In this document: piece by piece, positions 25,842-34,351 of the stretch
How positions within the stretch are numbered: the first letter of the stretch is position 1
Layout: every line of letters starts with the position of its first letter
Assembly (NCBI RefSeq): GCF_965342175.1
Contig: NZ_CBDRBL010000019.1
Coordinates: 29,182-93,181 of the forward strand
Origin: Actinacidiphila sp965342175
Lineage (GTDB): Bacteria > Actinomycetota > Actinomycetes > Streptomycetales > Streptomycetaceae
Direction: 5' to 3'
DNA: 64,000 nt
Position numbers and translations under genes: made by a program
The notes under the pieces: generated by a model
What the model saw: only the letters and a program-made list of their open reading frames with translations
What the model was told of the DNA's origin: nothing
Database searches by the model: none

Positions 25842-26975
25842 CTACGCCGTGCGCTGGGCGAACGGGTGCAGCAGGGAGTCGGCGGTCGGCGCCTGGGTGA
25901 ACTCGTGCGGACGTGAGGGGTCCCGCTCGGGGAGCAGATCCCACCACCACGCGATCGCCGGAATGTCCAGCGGCTCGAGACTGTCGTCGCTGGGGACGTC
26001 GCAGAAGGTCGAGGGAAGGTTCGCCGGGTCGTCGGGGGTGGTGTACCGGATCGAGGTGACGCCCCAGTCCTGGGCGCCGCGGATGAAGTGGCCGAGGCTG
26101 TCGAGGAACTGCCGCAGCTGGGGGCTGCCGAAGATCCTCAGATGTTCCGAGACGCGCAGGAACAGGTTCATCACGCGGTCGCGCTGCGCGATGGCCACGG
26201 TGAGGGCCTTGTCCTGTGACAGACCCCGCTCCTCGGCGAGGACGCGTACCGCGTTCAGGTAGAAGCCGCCGGCTCGCTTCTCCTTGTGGTGCGAGAAGAT
26301 GTCGTTGTCCCAGCAGATGACGAAGTACGCCATCTCCGCTGCGGCGCGCACCGCGGTGAGGTCCCGCTCCAGCGGCTGGAGTTCGTAGCCGTGCCCCATC
26401 TCCAGCAGCGGCATCATCACCGACGTGGCACCGTCGTAGATGCGCATCAGCGTGTAGTCGTTGAGGTCCGGTACGGTGCCCCGGCTCCTGAAGGACGCCT
26501 CCCACACGACGGAGCAGAAGTACTCGCGCAGGGCGTCGACCCAGCGAGCGACCTGGCCCGGAGTGCCGTACACGTCCATCCGGTAGCGGAGGTCCCGCAG
26601 GCCCTGCGCCAGCGGGTCGTCCGCCAGCATCGGGATCTCGGGGTTCTGGGCGATGCGCAGCAGGCGGGACAGCGCCCCCATGAGGTCGCCCGGCCGGGTC
26701 CCGATGTCGCCTTCCTCGCAGTAGCCGTCGTCGACGCCGAAGAGCCAGATGATGAAGTCCGCGGCGATCGAGACGACTTCCTCGTGGCCGTCCGGGAGGA
26801 TGCGGGCCGCGAAGGTACCGATGTCGTGCTGCACGAGGCGGCTGCGGAGCGTGTCGGAGCCGATGCGGAAATGGTCGGCCCATTCGGCGGTCCGGGCGTC
26901 GATGGCGGCATGACGGGGATGGATGGCCGGACTGAGTGGAGAGTAGATCGGTGGAACTATCACGTCGGGCCCCAC
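25842..26975 (-). CDS. Class I terpene synthase (probable sesquiterpene cyclase)
   Basis: A 377-residue single-domain terpene cyclase. The Asp-rich Mg-binding motif is DDGYCE (residues 82-87), the NSE motif is NDIFSHHKE (224-232), the pyrophosphate sensor Arg lies in MRIYDGATSV (about 179), and the C-terminal RY pair is at 310-311. All are needed for ionising a prenyl diphosphate, so the enzyme should be active; farnesyl diphosphate is the likeliest substrate by length. I cannot predict the product. GTG 26975 has GAGG about 9 nt upstream. It lies 373 bp downstream of conservon 2 on the same strand, with no P450 or prenyltransferase beside it. Confidence 0.88.
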   Translation of the reverse strand: MGPDVIVPPIYSPLSPAIHPRHAAIDARTAEWADHFRIGSDTLRSRLVQHDIGTFAARILPDGHEEVVSIAADFIIWLFGVDDGYCEEGDIGTRPGDLMGALSRLLRIAQNPEIPMLADDPLAQGLRDLRYRMDVYGTPGQVARWVDALREYFCSVVWEASFRSRGTVPDLNDYTLMRIYDGATSVMMPLLEMGHGYELQPLERDLTAVRAAAEMAYFVICWDNDIFSHHKEKRAGGFYLNAVRVLAEERGLSQDKALTVAIAQRDRVMNLFLRVSEHLRIFGSPQLRQFLDSLGHFIRGAQDWGVTSIRYTTPDDPANLPSTFCDVPSDDSLEPLDIPAIAWWWDLLPERDPSRPHEFTQAPTADSLLHPFAQRTA

Positions 26976-27348
26976 TGACGGTCACCTCGCAGTTGTCAAC
27001 CCTCTGAGCACCGGCAGTCGCACCTGGCACATGCCCAAGCGGAACGCCAGTGGATCATTTACAGCGACCATTACCCCGGCATATGGCCGAGCCCGTCAAG
27101 GGATCAAATTGCGCCACGCACAAGCGAGTTGGCTTACACAACGCTTGCGCCGGGCGTGCGCCCCGTGCACAAACGGCGCACGCTCATGCGGTGACCGGGC
27201 CGCGGAGGCGCCGTGGACACACAGGGGCACACGGAGGGCGCACGGGTGGATCCGTCCGTGCGCCCAGCATGCGCGAGGCGCGGAATCAGGCGACCGGGCT
27301 ACGCCGGGGCACCGAGTCCGGCGACCGGGCGGCCGGAGCACCGGGACC
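26976..27348. other. Intergenic region between conservon 2 and terpene synthase
   Basis: Contains a comparatively AT-rich stretch around 27040-27130 just upstream of the terpene synthase, where its own promoter probably lies. On the minus strand a TTGACG is followed 18 bp later by GGTAAT, a weak sigma-HrdB-like pair. The part next to cvnD is arginine-codon-rich and holds no recognisable gene. Confidence 0.4.
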
Positions 27349-27975
27349 TCATGACGCGTCCGTGGCAACGGCCAGTGAGTGCAGGTACCGCATCAGGGTG
27401 AGGAGCACATCGCGGCTGGAGTCCCGCTTGCGGGCATCGCAGTTGACGATGGGGACGTGCTCCGGGAGATCCAGGGCCGCCCGCAGTTCCTCGAGGGGAT
27501 GCGCGGGCGCCTCCGGGAAGGTGTTGATCGCCACCACGAAGGGCACCCCGCGCTCCTCCAGCCGCCCTATGACGTCGAAACTGACCTCCAGGCGTCTGGT
27601 GTCGACGAGCACGACCGCACCCAGCGCACCCTCGAACAGCCCGTTCCAGAGGAACCAGAAACGCTGCTGGCCGGGGGTGCCGAAGAGATACAGCACCAGC
27701 TCCGGGTTGAGGCTGATCCGGCCGAAGTCCATGGCCACGGTGGTCGCGGTCTTGCGTTCCACCCCGGCGGTGTCGTCCACGCCGACACCCGCCTGCGTCA
27801 TGGTCTCCTCGGTCGTCAACGGCCTGATCTCACTCACCGATCGGACCAGGGTCGTCTTGCCGACCCCGAAACCCCCGACGACCACTATCTTGACCGCGGC
27901 GGTGGCGGTTTCCGGCAGTGCGTCCTCGCTCCGCGGTCCGGTGACGACAAGGGGGTCAGAGCTTCTCAAGTCCAT
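27349..27975 (-). CDS. cvnD: Conservon GTPase CvnD (conservon 2)
   Basis: A 208-residue Ras-like GTPase with P-loop GGFGVGKTTLV, TATTVAMDFGRI, LYLFGTPGQQRFWFLW and VVLVDTRRLEVSFDV. It has the same layout as the first conservon's CvnD but differs in sequence, so it is a separate conservon type rather than a recent copy. ATG 27975 lies within the 3' end of cvnC (20-bp overlap), giving coupled translation. The terpene synthase lies downstream on the same strand. Confidence 0.93.
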   Translation of the reverse strand: MDLRSSDPLVVTGPRSEDALPETATAAVKIVVVGGFGVGKTTLVRSVSEIRPLTTEETMTQAGVGVDDTAGVERKTATTVAMDFGRISLNPELVLYLFGTPGQQRFWFLWNGLFEGALGAVVLVDTRRLEVSFDVIGRLEERGVPFVVAINTFPEAPAHPLEELRAALDLPEHVPIVNCDARKRDSSRDVLLTLMRYLHSLAVATDAS

Positions 27976-28315
27976 GCATCACCGCCTCGATAAGAGCGAC
28001 GTCGGGAAGGTTGGCGGGTGGAATCGGCGCACGCGCCTCCACCCGTTTCTCGGCCAGCAGGTCGGTGAGGAGCACCGTCACCACACTGACCGGGAGATTG
28101 AGGTACGCGGAGATCTCGGCCACGGACAGGGGCGAACCGCACAAGCGCACGATCGCGGCCTGCTCCGGCGGCATCCCCGGCGGCGGTCCGGTACGCGCCC
28201 GGATCAGCGTGACCAGGTCGAGGGTGGAAGTGTCGGCCCCCCCACTCCGACCTCCCGTGATCACGTAGAGCCGCTCGGGGCTTCCTTCCTCCCATCCCTG
28301 ACCCGATTCGCTCAT
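27956..28315 (-). CDS. cvnC: Conservon protein CvnC (DUF742) (conservon 2)
   Basis: A 119-residue DUF742 protein: LYVITGGRSGGADTSTLDLVTLI followed by the winged-helix-like LCGSPLSVAEISAYLNLPVSVVTVLLTDLL. The ATG overlaps the cvnB stop by 4 bp (ATGA). Presumed adaptor between roadblock protein and GTPase. Confidence 0.92.
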   Translation of the reverse strand: MSESGQGWEEGSPERLYVITGGRSGGADTSTLDLVTLIRARTGPPPGMPPEQAAIVRLCGSPLSVAEISAYLNLPVSVVTVLLTDLLAEKRVEARAPIPPANLPDVALIEAVMHGLEKL

Positions 28316-28719
28316 CCGGCCTGCTCGTCACTGCGCGGCGGGCTGCTCAGGTGCTCGCCGATGCGCGCCACGAGGTCGCGCATGCGCTGCCCCATCAGCC
28401 CGGCGTCGACTCCCTCGTCGGCGAGCACGGCCAGGTACGCCCCGGCGCCGGCCGCCATCAGGTAGAAGAACCCGCCCGACATCTCGATCACGACCAGCCT
28501 CATGCGGCCGTCACCGTGCGGGAACTCCGTGCCGACGGCGGCCGCCAGGCTCTGCAGGCCCGCACAGGCCGCGGCGAGCCGGTCGGCCGCGTCCGTGTCC
28601 GTGCCCCACTGGGCCATGCGCAAGCCGTCCGCGGAGAGCACCACCACGTGGCGGGTCTGCGGAACGCTGGTCGCCAGGTCCTCGAGCATCCAGTCCATGT
28701 TGGCCCGCTGCTGTATCAC
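28312..28719 (-). CDS. cvnB: Conservon roadblock/LC7 protein CvnB (conservon 2)
   Basis: A 135-residue roadblock/LC7 protein: MDWMLEDLATSVPQTRHVVVLSADGLRMA, then MRLVVIEMSGGFFYLMAAGAGAYLAVLA. GTG 28719 is separated from the cvnA stop by 2 bp and the 3' end overlaps cvnC by 4 bp, so A, B and C form one coupled unit. Confidence 0.92.
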   Translation of the reverse strand: MIQQRANMDWMLEDLATSVPQTRHVVVLSADGLRMAQWGTDTDAADRLAAACAGLQSLAAAVGTEFPHGDGRMRLVVIEMSGGFFYLMAAGAGAYLAVLADEGVDAGLMGQRMRDLVARIGEHLSSPPRSDEQAG

Positions 28720-28721
28720 GG

Positions 28722-30305
28722 CTACTCACCCTTATCTAACGACTCGTCACTGCTGCTGACAGGAGCGGCAGCGGGCGTCTCCCCTGACACTCCGCTCTGG
28801 AAGGCGGCCAACCACATGCCGGGCTGGACCGGCTCCGGCGCCGGTGGTCTGGCATGGGAAGCAGTGACGGAACCGGCGCGGGGCGCGGAGCCCGCGGGAG
28901 CGGCCGCCGCGGGGGTGCGCCGGCGCCGCTGCGGCAGCCCGTTCGCGGTGCGCTCGTGGACGACGGGGACGTCGTCCACCATGTCGGCCATCACGGCCGC
29001 CGAAGCCCGGGGCCCCGTGGCCCGCCTGGTCTCGGAACCGGAACCGGATCCGGCAGCAGAGCCGGAACCGGGCGCCGGCGCGGACCGCGGACCGGAGGCG
29101 GCGCCGATGCCGTGCGCCAGGCCCGTCGCGTTGGTGGTGGTGGTGATCAGATCCTGCGGAACGACCAGGACCGCGCGCACACCGCCGTAGGCGGAGGTCC
29201 GCAGCGAGACCTGGAAGCCGTAGGCCTTCGACAGCCGGCCCACGACGGCGAGGCCCAGACGGGGCGTCTCGCCGAGGCCGTTGAGGTCGATGCCCGCCTG
29301 CGCCTGGGCGAGCATCTGCTCGGCCCGCTGCCGGGCCTCCTCGCTGAGGCTGACGCCGCCGTCCTCGATCTCGATCGCGATGCCGGACTGCACCTCGACC
29401 GCCGTGAGGTGCACCCGGGTCTGCGGCGGGGAGTAGCGGGTGGCGTTGTCGAGCAGCTCGGCGACCGCGTGGATCAGCGGTTCGACCGCGGGGCCGACCA
29501 CCGCGACCTCGGATACCGAGTGCAGCTCGACCCGCTGGTAGTCGGTGATCCGCGACATCGCGCCGCGCAGCACGCTGAAGAGCGGCACGGCCTTGCTCCA
29601 CTGGCGGCCGGGCCGGGCGCCGCCGAGGACGGCGATGCTGTCGGCGAGGCGGCCGATCAGGGCCGTGCCGTGGTCGAGGCGGAGCAGGTCGCCGAAGACC
29701 TCCGGGCTCTGCCCGTGGCGGTCCTCCATCTCCCGCAGTGCACTCGCCTGCTGGTGGACGATGGCCTGCACGCGGCGGGCGATGTTCACGAAGGCGCGCT
29801 GCGAGGACTCCCGGATGTCCTCCTCGGCGGAGACGGCCGTGAGGACGGAGTGGAGGACGGCCTGGTGTGCGCTCTGGAACTCGGCGGTGAGGCCCTCCGC
29901 CCGGGTCTCGACGCCCTTCATGACGTCCTCGAGGAACTCACCGCGCTGCAGCCGCGCCATGGCGTCGGGCAGCTGCTCCTTGGCAAGGCGTACGGTCTCG
30001 GCCTCCTGCTGGGCCAGCCGGTACCGCAACTCGGCTTCGTGGCGGGCCATCTGGGCGCGGAGCTCGGCGTTCAGGCGCCCTCGGCGGGAGACCTCGGCGG
30101 CGAGGACGGCGACGGCCACCGCGGCGGTCAGGCCGCACCACAGCACCGCCGACCGGGCGGACGAGGGGACGGTCCAGACGGCGACAGCCACGACCGCCGC
30201 GACTATGACAACCGGGAACAACCACGCGGACGTGGCGGTGGGCCGGTGGTCTCCGGGGGACGATCCAGCACGAACCATCAGCATCCTCAGGTGATCGCTA
30301 GTCAT
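28722..30305 (-). CDS. cvnA: Conservon sensor kinase-like protein CvnA (conservon 2)
   Basis: A 527-residue membrane-anchored kinase-like protein. Two adjacent TM helices (LFPVVIVAAVVAVAVWTV and VLWCGLTAAVAVAVLAAEV, residues about 28-72) leave almost no extracellular loop, unlike conservon 1. A long coiled coil (RAQMARHEAELRYRLAQQEA) leads to a dimerisation segment and an ATPase domain with ELLDNATRYSPP (N box) and EDGGVSLS. The C-terminal 120 residues are disordered and alanine/proline-rich. With no sensor loop, the input is probably membrane state or a partner protein; inference. ATG 30305 is used; ATG 30281 is possible. Confidence 0.88.
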   Translation of the reverse strand: MTSDHLRMLMVRAGSSPGDHRPTATSAWLFPVVIVAAVVAVAVWTVPSSARSAVLWCGLTAAVAVAVLAAEVSRRGRLNAELRAQMARHEAELRYRLAQQEAETVRLAKEQLPDAMARLQRGEFLEDVMKGVETRAEGLTAEFQSAHQAVLHSVLTAVSAEEDIRESSQRAFVNIARRVQAIVHQQASALREMEDRHGQSPEVFGDLLRLDHGTALIGRLADSIAVLGGARPGRQWSKAVPLFSVLRGAMSRITDYQRVELHSVSEVAVVGPAVEPLIHAVAELLDNATRYSPPQTRVHLTAVEVQSGIAIEIEDGGVSLSEEARQRAEQMLAQAQAGIDLNGLGETPRLGLAVVGRLSKAYGFQVSLRTSAYGGVRAVLVVPQDLITTTTNATGLAHGIGAASGPRSAPAPGSGSAAGSGSGSETRRATGPRASAAVMADMVDDVPVVHERTANGLPQRRRRTPAAAAPAGSAPRAGSVTASHARPPAPEPVQPGMWLAAFQSGVSGETPAAAPVSSSDESLDKGE

Positions 30306-30934
30306 GGGACGAACACGGCACGAGCAGCGGATTGCGGCGTCGACGAGGTCGGCAATCGGCAGGTCCCGCCCGACCTGGCGTAATTCCTACAACACGCTGA
30401 GCCGCAAGTAGCATAGCCGCTTCCGTTCTTGGCTGATGCCGTCTCAAATTGACTGTGGCACATGCCTGTTGACCTATTGGTTATCGCTTGTCGGGCGCGG
30501 AGGCAAACCCTTCCCGGGCACTCCCGCACCATCTGTGCGTTCACGATTCGATCATGAGAAATGACTGATACACGCGAGTTGTCCAGGGATGGCTCGACCG
30601 ATCCACCACCGGCGCCGCACCCCCAGAACCTCCCCCGAGCGCGACGGAACCCACCGGGGCGAGCCGCCTCGGCGAGGCCTCCGCAGCGCCCTGTGCCCAC
30701 GTCACGCGGGCCCCGGTAGGCACGTTCCGGCCCGGGCGGGCGGGCGCGGCAGAGGGTGCGGGCGACGGCCGCGAGGAGGCGGTGAGCGGAAGAACCGGAG
30801 CGGTCGGCTCCCCCGGGCCCACCGAGGGCGGGGTCGCACCCAGGGGGCGGGACGGGGAGGGACCCAGGGGGGCGCCGTCCGGCCACGCGTGGCGCGCCAA
30901 AAGTGCGGGAGCCGGGAAGGGCGCAGATATTCGA

Positions 30935-30952
30935 TTCACTCTTAAGAGTGAA
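30935..30952. promoter_or_regulatory. Perfect 18-bp palindrome, probable operator
   Basis: TTCACTCTTAAGAGTGAA is a perfect palindrome, followed directly by a further AAGAGTG (30951-30957). It sits about 40 bp before a strong ribosome-binding site and ATG on the plus strand, the usual place for an autoregulatory repressor site. The cognate regulator is not identifiable here. Confidence 0.6.
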
Positions 30953-30994
30953 GAGTGCTTGCGCTCGGCTCGTTCGGCATGAAGGAGTCACGCG

Positions 30995-31060
30995 ATGCAG
31001 CGGCCGGCGTCGGAAACGGGGCTGCGGATGTGCGCGCGGCTGGTCGGGACGGGCCGGCGA
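30995..31060 (+). pseudogene. 5' remnant of a gene cut off by the Cascade locus
   Basis: AAGGAG, eight nt, then ATG 30995 (MQRPASETGLRMCARL) looks like a genuine start, preceded by an operator-like palindrome. The frame stays open to 31891, but beyond about 31060 it runs antisense through cas6e and cas5e with no plausible protein. I read it as the first twenty-odd codons of a gene whose remainder was replaced when the cas locus arrived or the flank was deleted. The identity of the lost gene is not recoverable from so few residues. Confidence 0.4.
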
Positions 31061-31774
31061 TCACCCCACGGGGGCGAGGGTCATCAGCCCGCAGCCGTAC
31101 GCCTTGGCCCTGCCGATGCCCGCGGTGAGGACGTGGCGCAGCGCGTCGGGATCGGTCACCTCCAGGCGGCCGTCGTAGGTGACGGTGGCCAGCGTGACAC
31201 GGCGGCCGCCGGCGCCCTTTTTGGCGAAGTTCACCGTGCGCTGGTCCCGGACGACGACCTGCGCTTCGCCCGCCTGGCCGGCCGCTCCCTCGGCAGGGGA
31301 GGCGCCGGCGATCCGGAAGCCGCCGGCGCCCTGGCGCCGCAGAAGCCACTGCAACTGGTGCCTGGGGGTGGTGTGGGCGGTGCGCTTCGTGGTGGCTTGG
31401 TCGTCCCTGGTGCGGGCGTAGTGCACGGGGTTGGCGGTCAGCCGGAAGTTCCAGACGGCGCCCTTTTCGAGGCGTTCCAGGAAGGGGGCGTAGGCGTGGG
31501 TCTGCCATCCGGGGGTCCCGGAGGCGGCCGCCGCGGGCCAGCCGGCCTGCTCGACGAGGTGGGTGAGGTCGGGCCGGTGCGGACTGACGATGTAGAGGAG
31601 CACTTCGGCGGCGGCGTCGCGGTCCAGGCGCCACAGGACCCGGGGGGTGTGTGCGGCGGTGGGCAGGAGTTCCGGGAAGCCGGACAGGACGGCGGCGTGA
31701 ATGACCTGGGGGCTGGACAGCAGTCTGCGGGCGCCCGAGCGTGCGGTGTTGAGGCGCAAGCGGGTGAGGTACAT
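31061..31774 (-). CDS. cas6e: CRISPR-associated endoribonuclease Cas6e (type I-E)
   Basis: A 237-residue pre-crRNA processing nuclease of Cascade. N-terminal YLTRLRLNTARSGARRLLSSPQVIHAAVL has the catalytic histidine at about residue 26, and the C-terminal glycine-rich loop GIGRAKAYGCGLMTLAPVG is conserved. Length is normal. The ATG overlaps the cas5e stop (TGATG). It is the last gene of the operon; in complete I-E loci cas1 and cas2 would follow, but here the DNA beyond 31060 has neither. Confidence 0.95.
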   Translation of the reverse strand: MYLTRLRLNTARSGARRLLSSPQVIHAAVLSGFPELLPTAAHTPRVLWRLDRDAAAEVLLYIVSPHRPDLTHLVEQAGWPAAAASGTPGWQTHAYAPFLERLEKGAVWNFRLTANPVHYARTRDDQATTKRTAHTTPRHQLQWLLRRQGAGGFRIAGASPAEGAAGQAGEAQVVVRDQRTVNFAKKGAGGRRVTLATVTYDGRLEVTDPDALRHVLTAGIGRAKAYGCGLMTLAPVG

Positions 31775-32517
31775 CAGGCGCCTTCCAGGTGTCCGATGGG
31801 GTCGTGCGCAGGCGCGGACGCGGCCGTGCCGGGGTGGGCGTGGGGGTTGGTGACGGTGATGGTGGCGGTGCGGACAGGGCGTAGGGCGTAGCGGCGGTGG
31901 CGGGGGTCGTAGCTGAGGGGCTGGTCGCCCAGGGTGTCGGCGCCGGGGTGCTGTTCGGCGCCGGTGGTGGGGGCTTCCAGGTGCGCGGTCAGGTCGATCC
32001 GGCTCTGGTGGCGGTGTCGCTTCTGGTGCCAGTCGGCGGCGTGCCAGGGTTCGGCGGCCAGGACGGTGTGGAGGTCGGCCGCGTCGTGGTGGACGCCGAG
32101 GTCGACGGGCTGGGAGGGCGGGCAGGAGCGGCGGCCGAGGTAGGGCAGGTAGCGGGGGGTGCGCAGGGCGGTGTGGAGTCGCTCGATCAGGGCCGCGGGG
32201 CCTTGAACGGCGGCGATGAAGACGGCGTCGGCGAGGTAGTGGCGCTCGGACAGGGGCATGGCTTCGCCGGTGTCGAAGTGGTGGGCGGTCTGGAAGTCGC
32301 GCAGGCGGGTGCCGGGTTGGTCGATCCGGACGCCGAAGCGCAACCGCGCCAGTTCGGCCAGGCCGGTGTCGTCGTCGCGGTCCAGGCCCACCGCGGCGCC
32401 CAGCAGGCCGATCACGCCGCTTTTGGTGGGGGCGTTTCCGGTGCTGCGGCGGGCGAAGCGGCCGGCGGACCCCCAGGACTGCAGGGGGCCGGCCAGCCGC
32501 AGCGTCAGGACGCTCAT
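31774..32517 (-). CDS. cas5e: Cascade subunit Cas5e
   Basis: A 247-residue RAMP protein that binds the crRNA 5' handle in type I-E Cascade. LTLRLAGPLQSWGSAGRFARRSTGNAPTKSGVIGLLGAAVG is the diagnostic N-terminus; DFQTAHHFDTG and PRYLPYLGRRSCPPSQPV are also typical. The ATG at 32517 overlaps the cas7e stop by 4 bp (ATGA). Confidence 0.95.
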   Translation of the reverse strand: MSVLTLRLAGPLQSWGSAGRFARRSTGNAPTKSGVIGLLGAAVGLDRDDDTGLAELARLRFGVRIDQPGTRLRDFQTAHHFDTGEAMPLSERHYLADAVFIAAVQGPAALIERLHTALRTPRYLPYLGRRSCPPSQPVDLGVHHDAADLHTVLAAEPWHAADWHQKRHRHQSRIDLTAHLEAPTTGAEQHPGADTLGDQPLSYDPRHRRYALRPVRTATITVTNPHAHPGTAASAPAHDPIGHLEGA

Positions 32518-33710
32518 CCGCGCTGCTCCAGGTGGTGTGCGACCGCCTGGCCGACGGAGCCGACCAGGCGGGCCAGGCTGGGGGTCTCGGTGCCGAGGCC
32601 GGCGAGCTTGGCGGTGGCGGGGCCGATGCGCAGGACCCAGGTCTGGCTGGTGTCGTCGCCGTAGGCGCGTTCGATCTCGGGGGCGTAGTCGGCCAGCCGG
32701 GCGCAGGCGTGTTCCATGTGGCCGCCGGTGGCGTCGGCGGTGACGGGCTTTTCGAAGGCGGAGACGTAGCTGACGGGTCGGGTGGCGCGGAGTGTGACGA
32801 CGACGGCGTCGGGGAAGGTGTGGTGGCCGAAAGTGTTGATCTTGCCGGTGGGTAGGGACGCCACGAACGCCTCGAGGAATGCCTCGACCGCGCGGCGGAC
32901 GGGGGTGGCCGGTTCCTGGCCGGGGTCGAGGCCCTTGCCGAGGTTCCTTTCCAGCAGGTCGACGTCGAGGGCGGCATAGCGGTAGAGGGTGGCGGAGGTG
33001 AAGTCGACGGTGCCGATCATGCCGGCGCCGGGTTCCGCAACGGTGTTGCGGTCGTCGACGGCGGTGAAGTAGTCGGACTCGGTCTCCGCGCGGTGGACGC
33101 TGAGGGCGTGGGCGACCTGCGCGGCGGCGTCGACGCCGATGTCGGCGGAATCGGCGACCATACGTCCGAACAGGGCGATGTCCACCGAGTGCCGTCCGTC
33201 GGCGATCTTCTTCGCACGGGCCTTGACCTCTTTGTTCTTCAGGAACGCCGTGATGTCGGCGCTGCCTTCGACTGCGAGGGCGGCGAGCTGGTCGAGCTGG
33301 CGGGCGCTGAGGAACATCAGGTACGACGACTCCGGCGCCGGTTCCGGGTCGCCGTTCTTCCTGGCCGCGTCCGCCTTGCGCTTGGGCGGCTCGATCTTCG
33401 AGCCGGTCGCCGTCTGGACGACCTCGGCCGCCGCCGCGAGGGCCTGCGGGCCGGCGAGGTCGGGGCACAGGGCGGTCACCCGCTCGGCCAGCAGTTCGGC
33501 GACGCGCTTGGTGCGCACGCCCAGCTCACCAGGGTCGAGGAGGGTGTCGAAGTAGCGGCGGGTGGCGCGCTTCCAGGACTGGCTGGACACCCGGGCCCGG
33601 GTGACCCCGCCGTAGACCGCGGTCTTGGGGGCGCCGGTGTCGTCGCGGTTGAGGTTGCTCGGCGGCACGCTCTGCAGGGCGTGCACGTCCAGGATGATGC
33701 GAGCGGTCAC
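32514..33710 (-). CDS. cas7e: Cascade backbone subunit Cas7e (Cse4/CasC)
   Basis: A 398-residue backbone protein present in six copies along the crRNA in I-E Cascade. IILDVHALQSVPPSNLNRDDTGAPKTAVYGGVTRARVSSQSWKRATR is the classical N-terminus; the thumb-like middle has DIALFGRMVADSADIGVDAA, and GKINTFGHHTFPDAVVV lies near the C-terminus. It starts with GTG 33710, overlapping the cse2 stop by 4 bp. Nothing suggests inactivation. Confidence 0.95.
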   Translation of the reverse strand: MTARIILDVHALQSVPPSNLNRDDTGAPKTAVYGGVTRARVSSQSWKRATRRYFDTLLDPGELGVRTKRVAELLAERVTALCPDLAGPQALAAAAEVVQTATGSKIEPPKRKADAARKNGDPEPAPESSYLMFLSARQLDQLAALAVEGSADITAFLKNKEVKARAKKIADGRHSVDIALFGRMVADSADIGVDAAAQVAHALSVHRAETESDYFTAVDDRNTVAEPGAGMIGTVDFTSATLYRYAALDVDLLERNLGKGLDPGQEPATPVRRAVEAFLEAFVASLPTGKINTFGHHTFPDAVVVTLRATRPVSYVSAFEKPVTADATGGHMEHACARLADYAPEIERAYGDDTSQTWVLRIGPATAKLAGLGTETPSLARLVGSVGQAVAHHLEQRG

Positions 33711-34351
33711 GAGGCGTCCTTGGTGTCGATCGCGGCGGCCGCGGCGGGGTCGGTCGGGGCGGTGCGGTAGGCGGCGTGGAAGGAGCGGCCCCAGGAGCGG
33801 CGGACGTTCTCCGGACCGCCGGGCTGCTGCCAGTGGTAGAGCTGGTCGGCGAGCAGGGCGTAGTCCAGGGCGAAGCCCCTGTCCCGCAGCAGGACGGTGA
33901 GGTCGCGGAGCCGGGTGGCGAGCACACCGAGGGTCGGTGCGCGGCCGGCGCTGACGAAGCGCTTGCGGACCGGCTCGTCGACGGTCGTGCCGCGCATCAG
34001 GCGCCGCACCGCGCTGCCGAGCTCGTCGCCTCCGGGGCGGTGCATGCCGGTCGGACGGGACTGCTGGTGCAGCGCCCACAACGCCAGTGCGGTGTCGACC
34101 GCGCCCGCGGCGGCGTCGTGACGCAGCGACGCAACGTTGAAGAGGGGGTCGAGGTCGATCAGACCCCACAGGTCCGGGACGGAGGCTGCGTCTTTGCCGG
34201 CGGCACGGCGCAGCCGGGCCAGCACCGCGACGGCGTCGGGGCGGTCGTCGAGGTAGCCGTGCTGCAGGCGGCCGATCTCACGTCCGGCCAGCGTGCCGAC
34301 CGGTCCCGGTGAGGTGGGGAAGCGGGCCTCGGAGGACGGGGGGGTGCTCAT
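33707..34351 (-). CDS. cse2: Cascade small subunit Cse2 (Cas11e)
   Basis: A 214-residue, largely helical small subunit that stabilises the R-loop. DPLFNVASLRHDAAAGAVDTALALWALHQQSRP and GSAVRRLMRG are typical, as is LRDLTVLLRDRGFALDYALLADQLYHWQQPGG with SWGRSFH near the end. The 5' end overlaps the cse1 stop by 4 bp. Confidence 0.93.
   Translation of the reverse strand: MSTPPSSEARFPTSPGPVGTLAGREIGRLQHGYLDDRPDAVAVLARLRRAAGKDAASVPDLWGLIDLDPLFNVASLRHDAAAGAVDTALALWALHQQSRPTGMHRPGGDELGSAVRRLMRGTTVDEPVRKRFVSAGRAPTLGVLATRLRDLTVLLRDRGFALDYALLADQLYHWQQPGGPENVRRSWGRSFHAAYRTAPTDPAAAAAIDTKDAS

Larger units (their letters stand above)
30306..31060. other. Intergenic region between conservon 2 and the Cascade operon
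   Basis: About 750 bp without a recognisable complete gene. The 30360-30560 part is AT-rich for this genome and must hold the cvnA promoter. The 30590-30930 part is very GC-rich and featureless. At the far end are an 18-bp palindrome and a well-formed translation start (separate entries). No CRISPR repeats, cas1 or cas2 are present here. Confidence 0.55.

Noticed and set aside
27031..27354. Plus-strand 107-codon frame between terpene synthase and conservon 2
   Set aside because: Poor ribosome-binding site and no recognisable protein; it lies in the promoter region of the terpene synthase.
30306..31060. CRISPR array downstream of cas6e
   Set aside because: No regularly spaced repeats are present; only one palindrome and a start signal were found.
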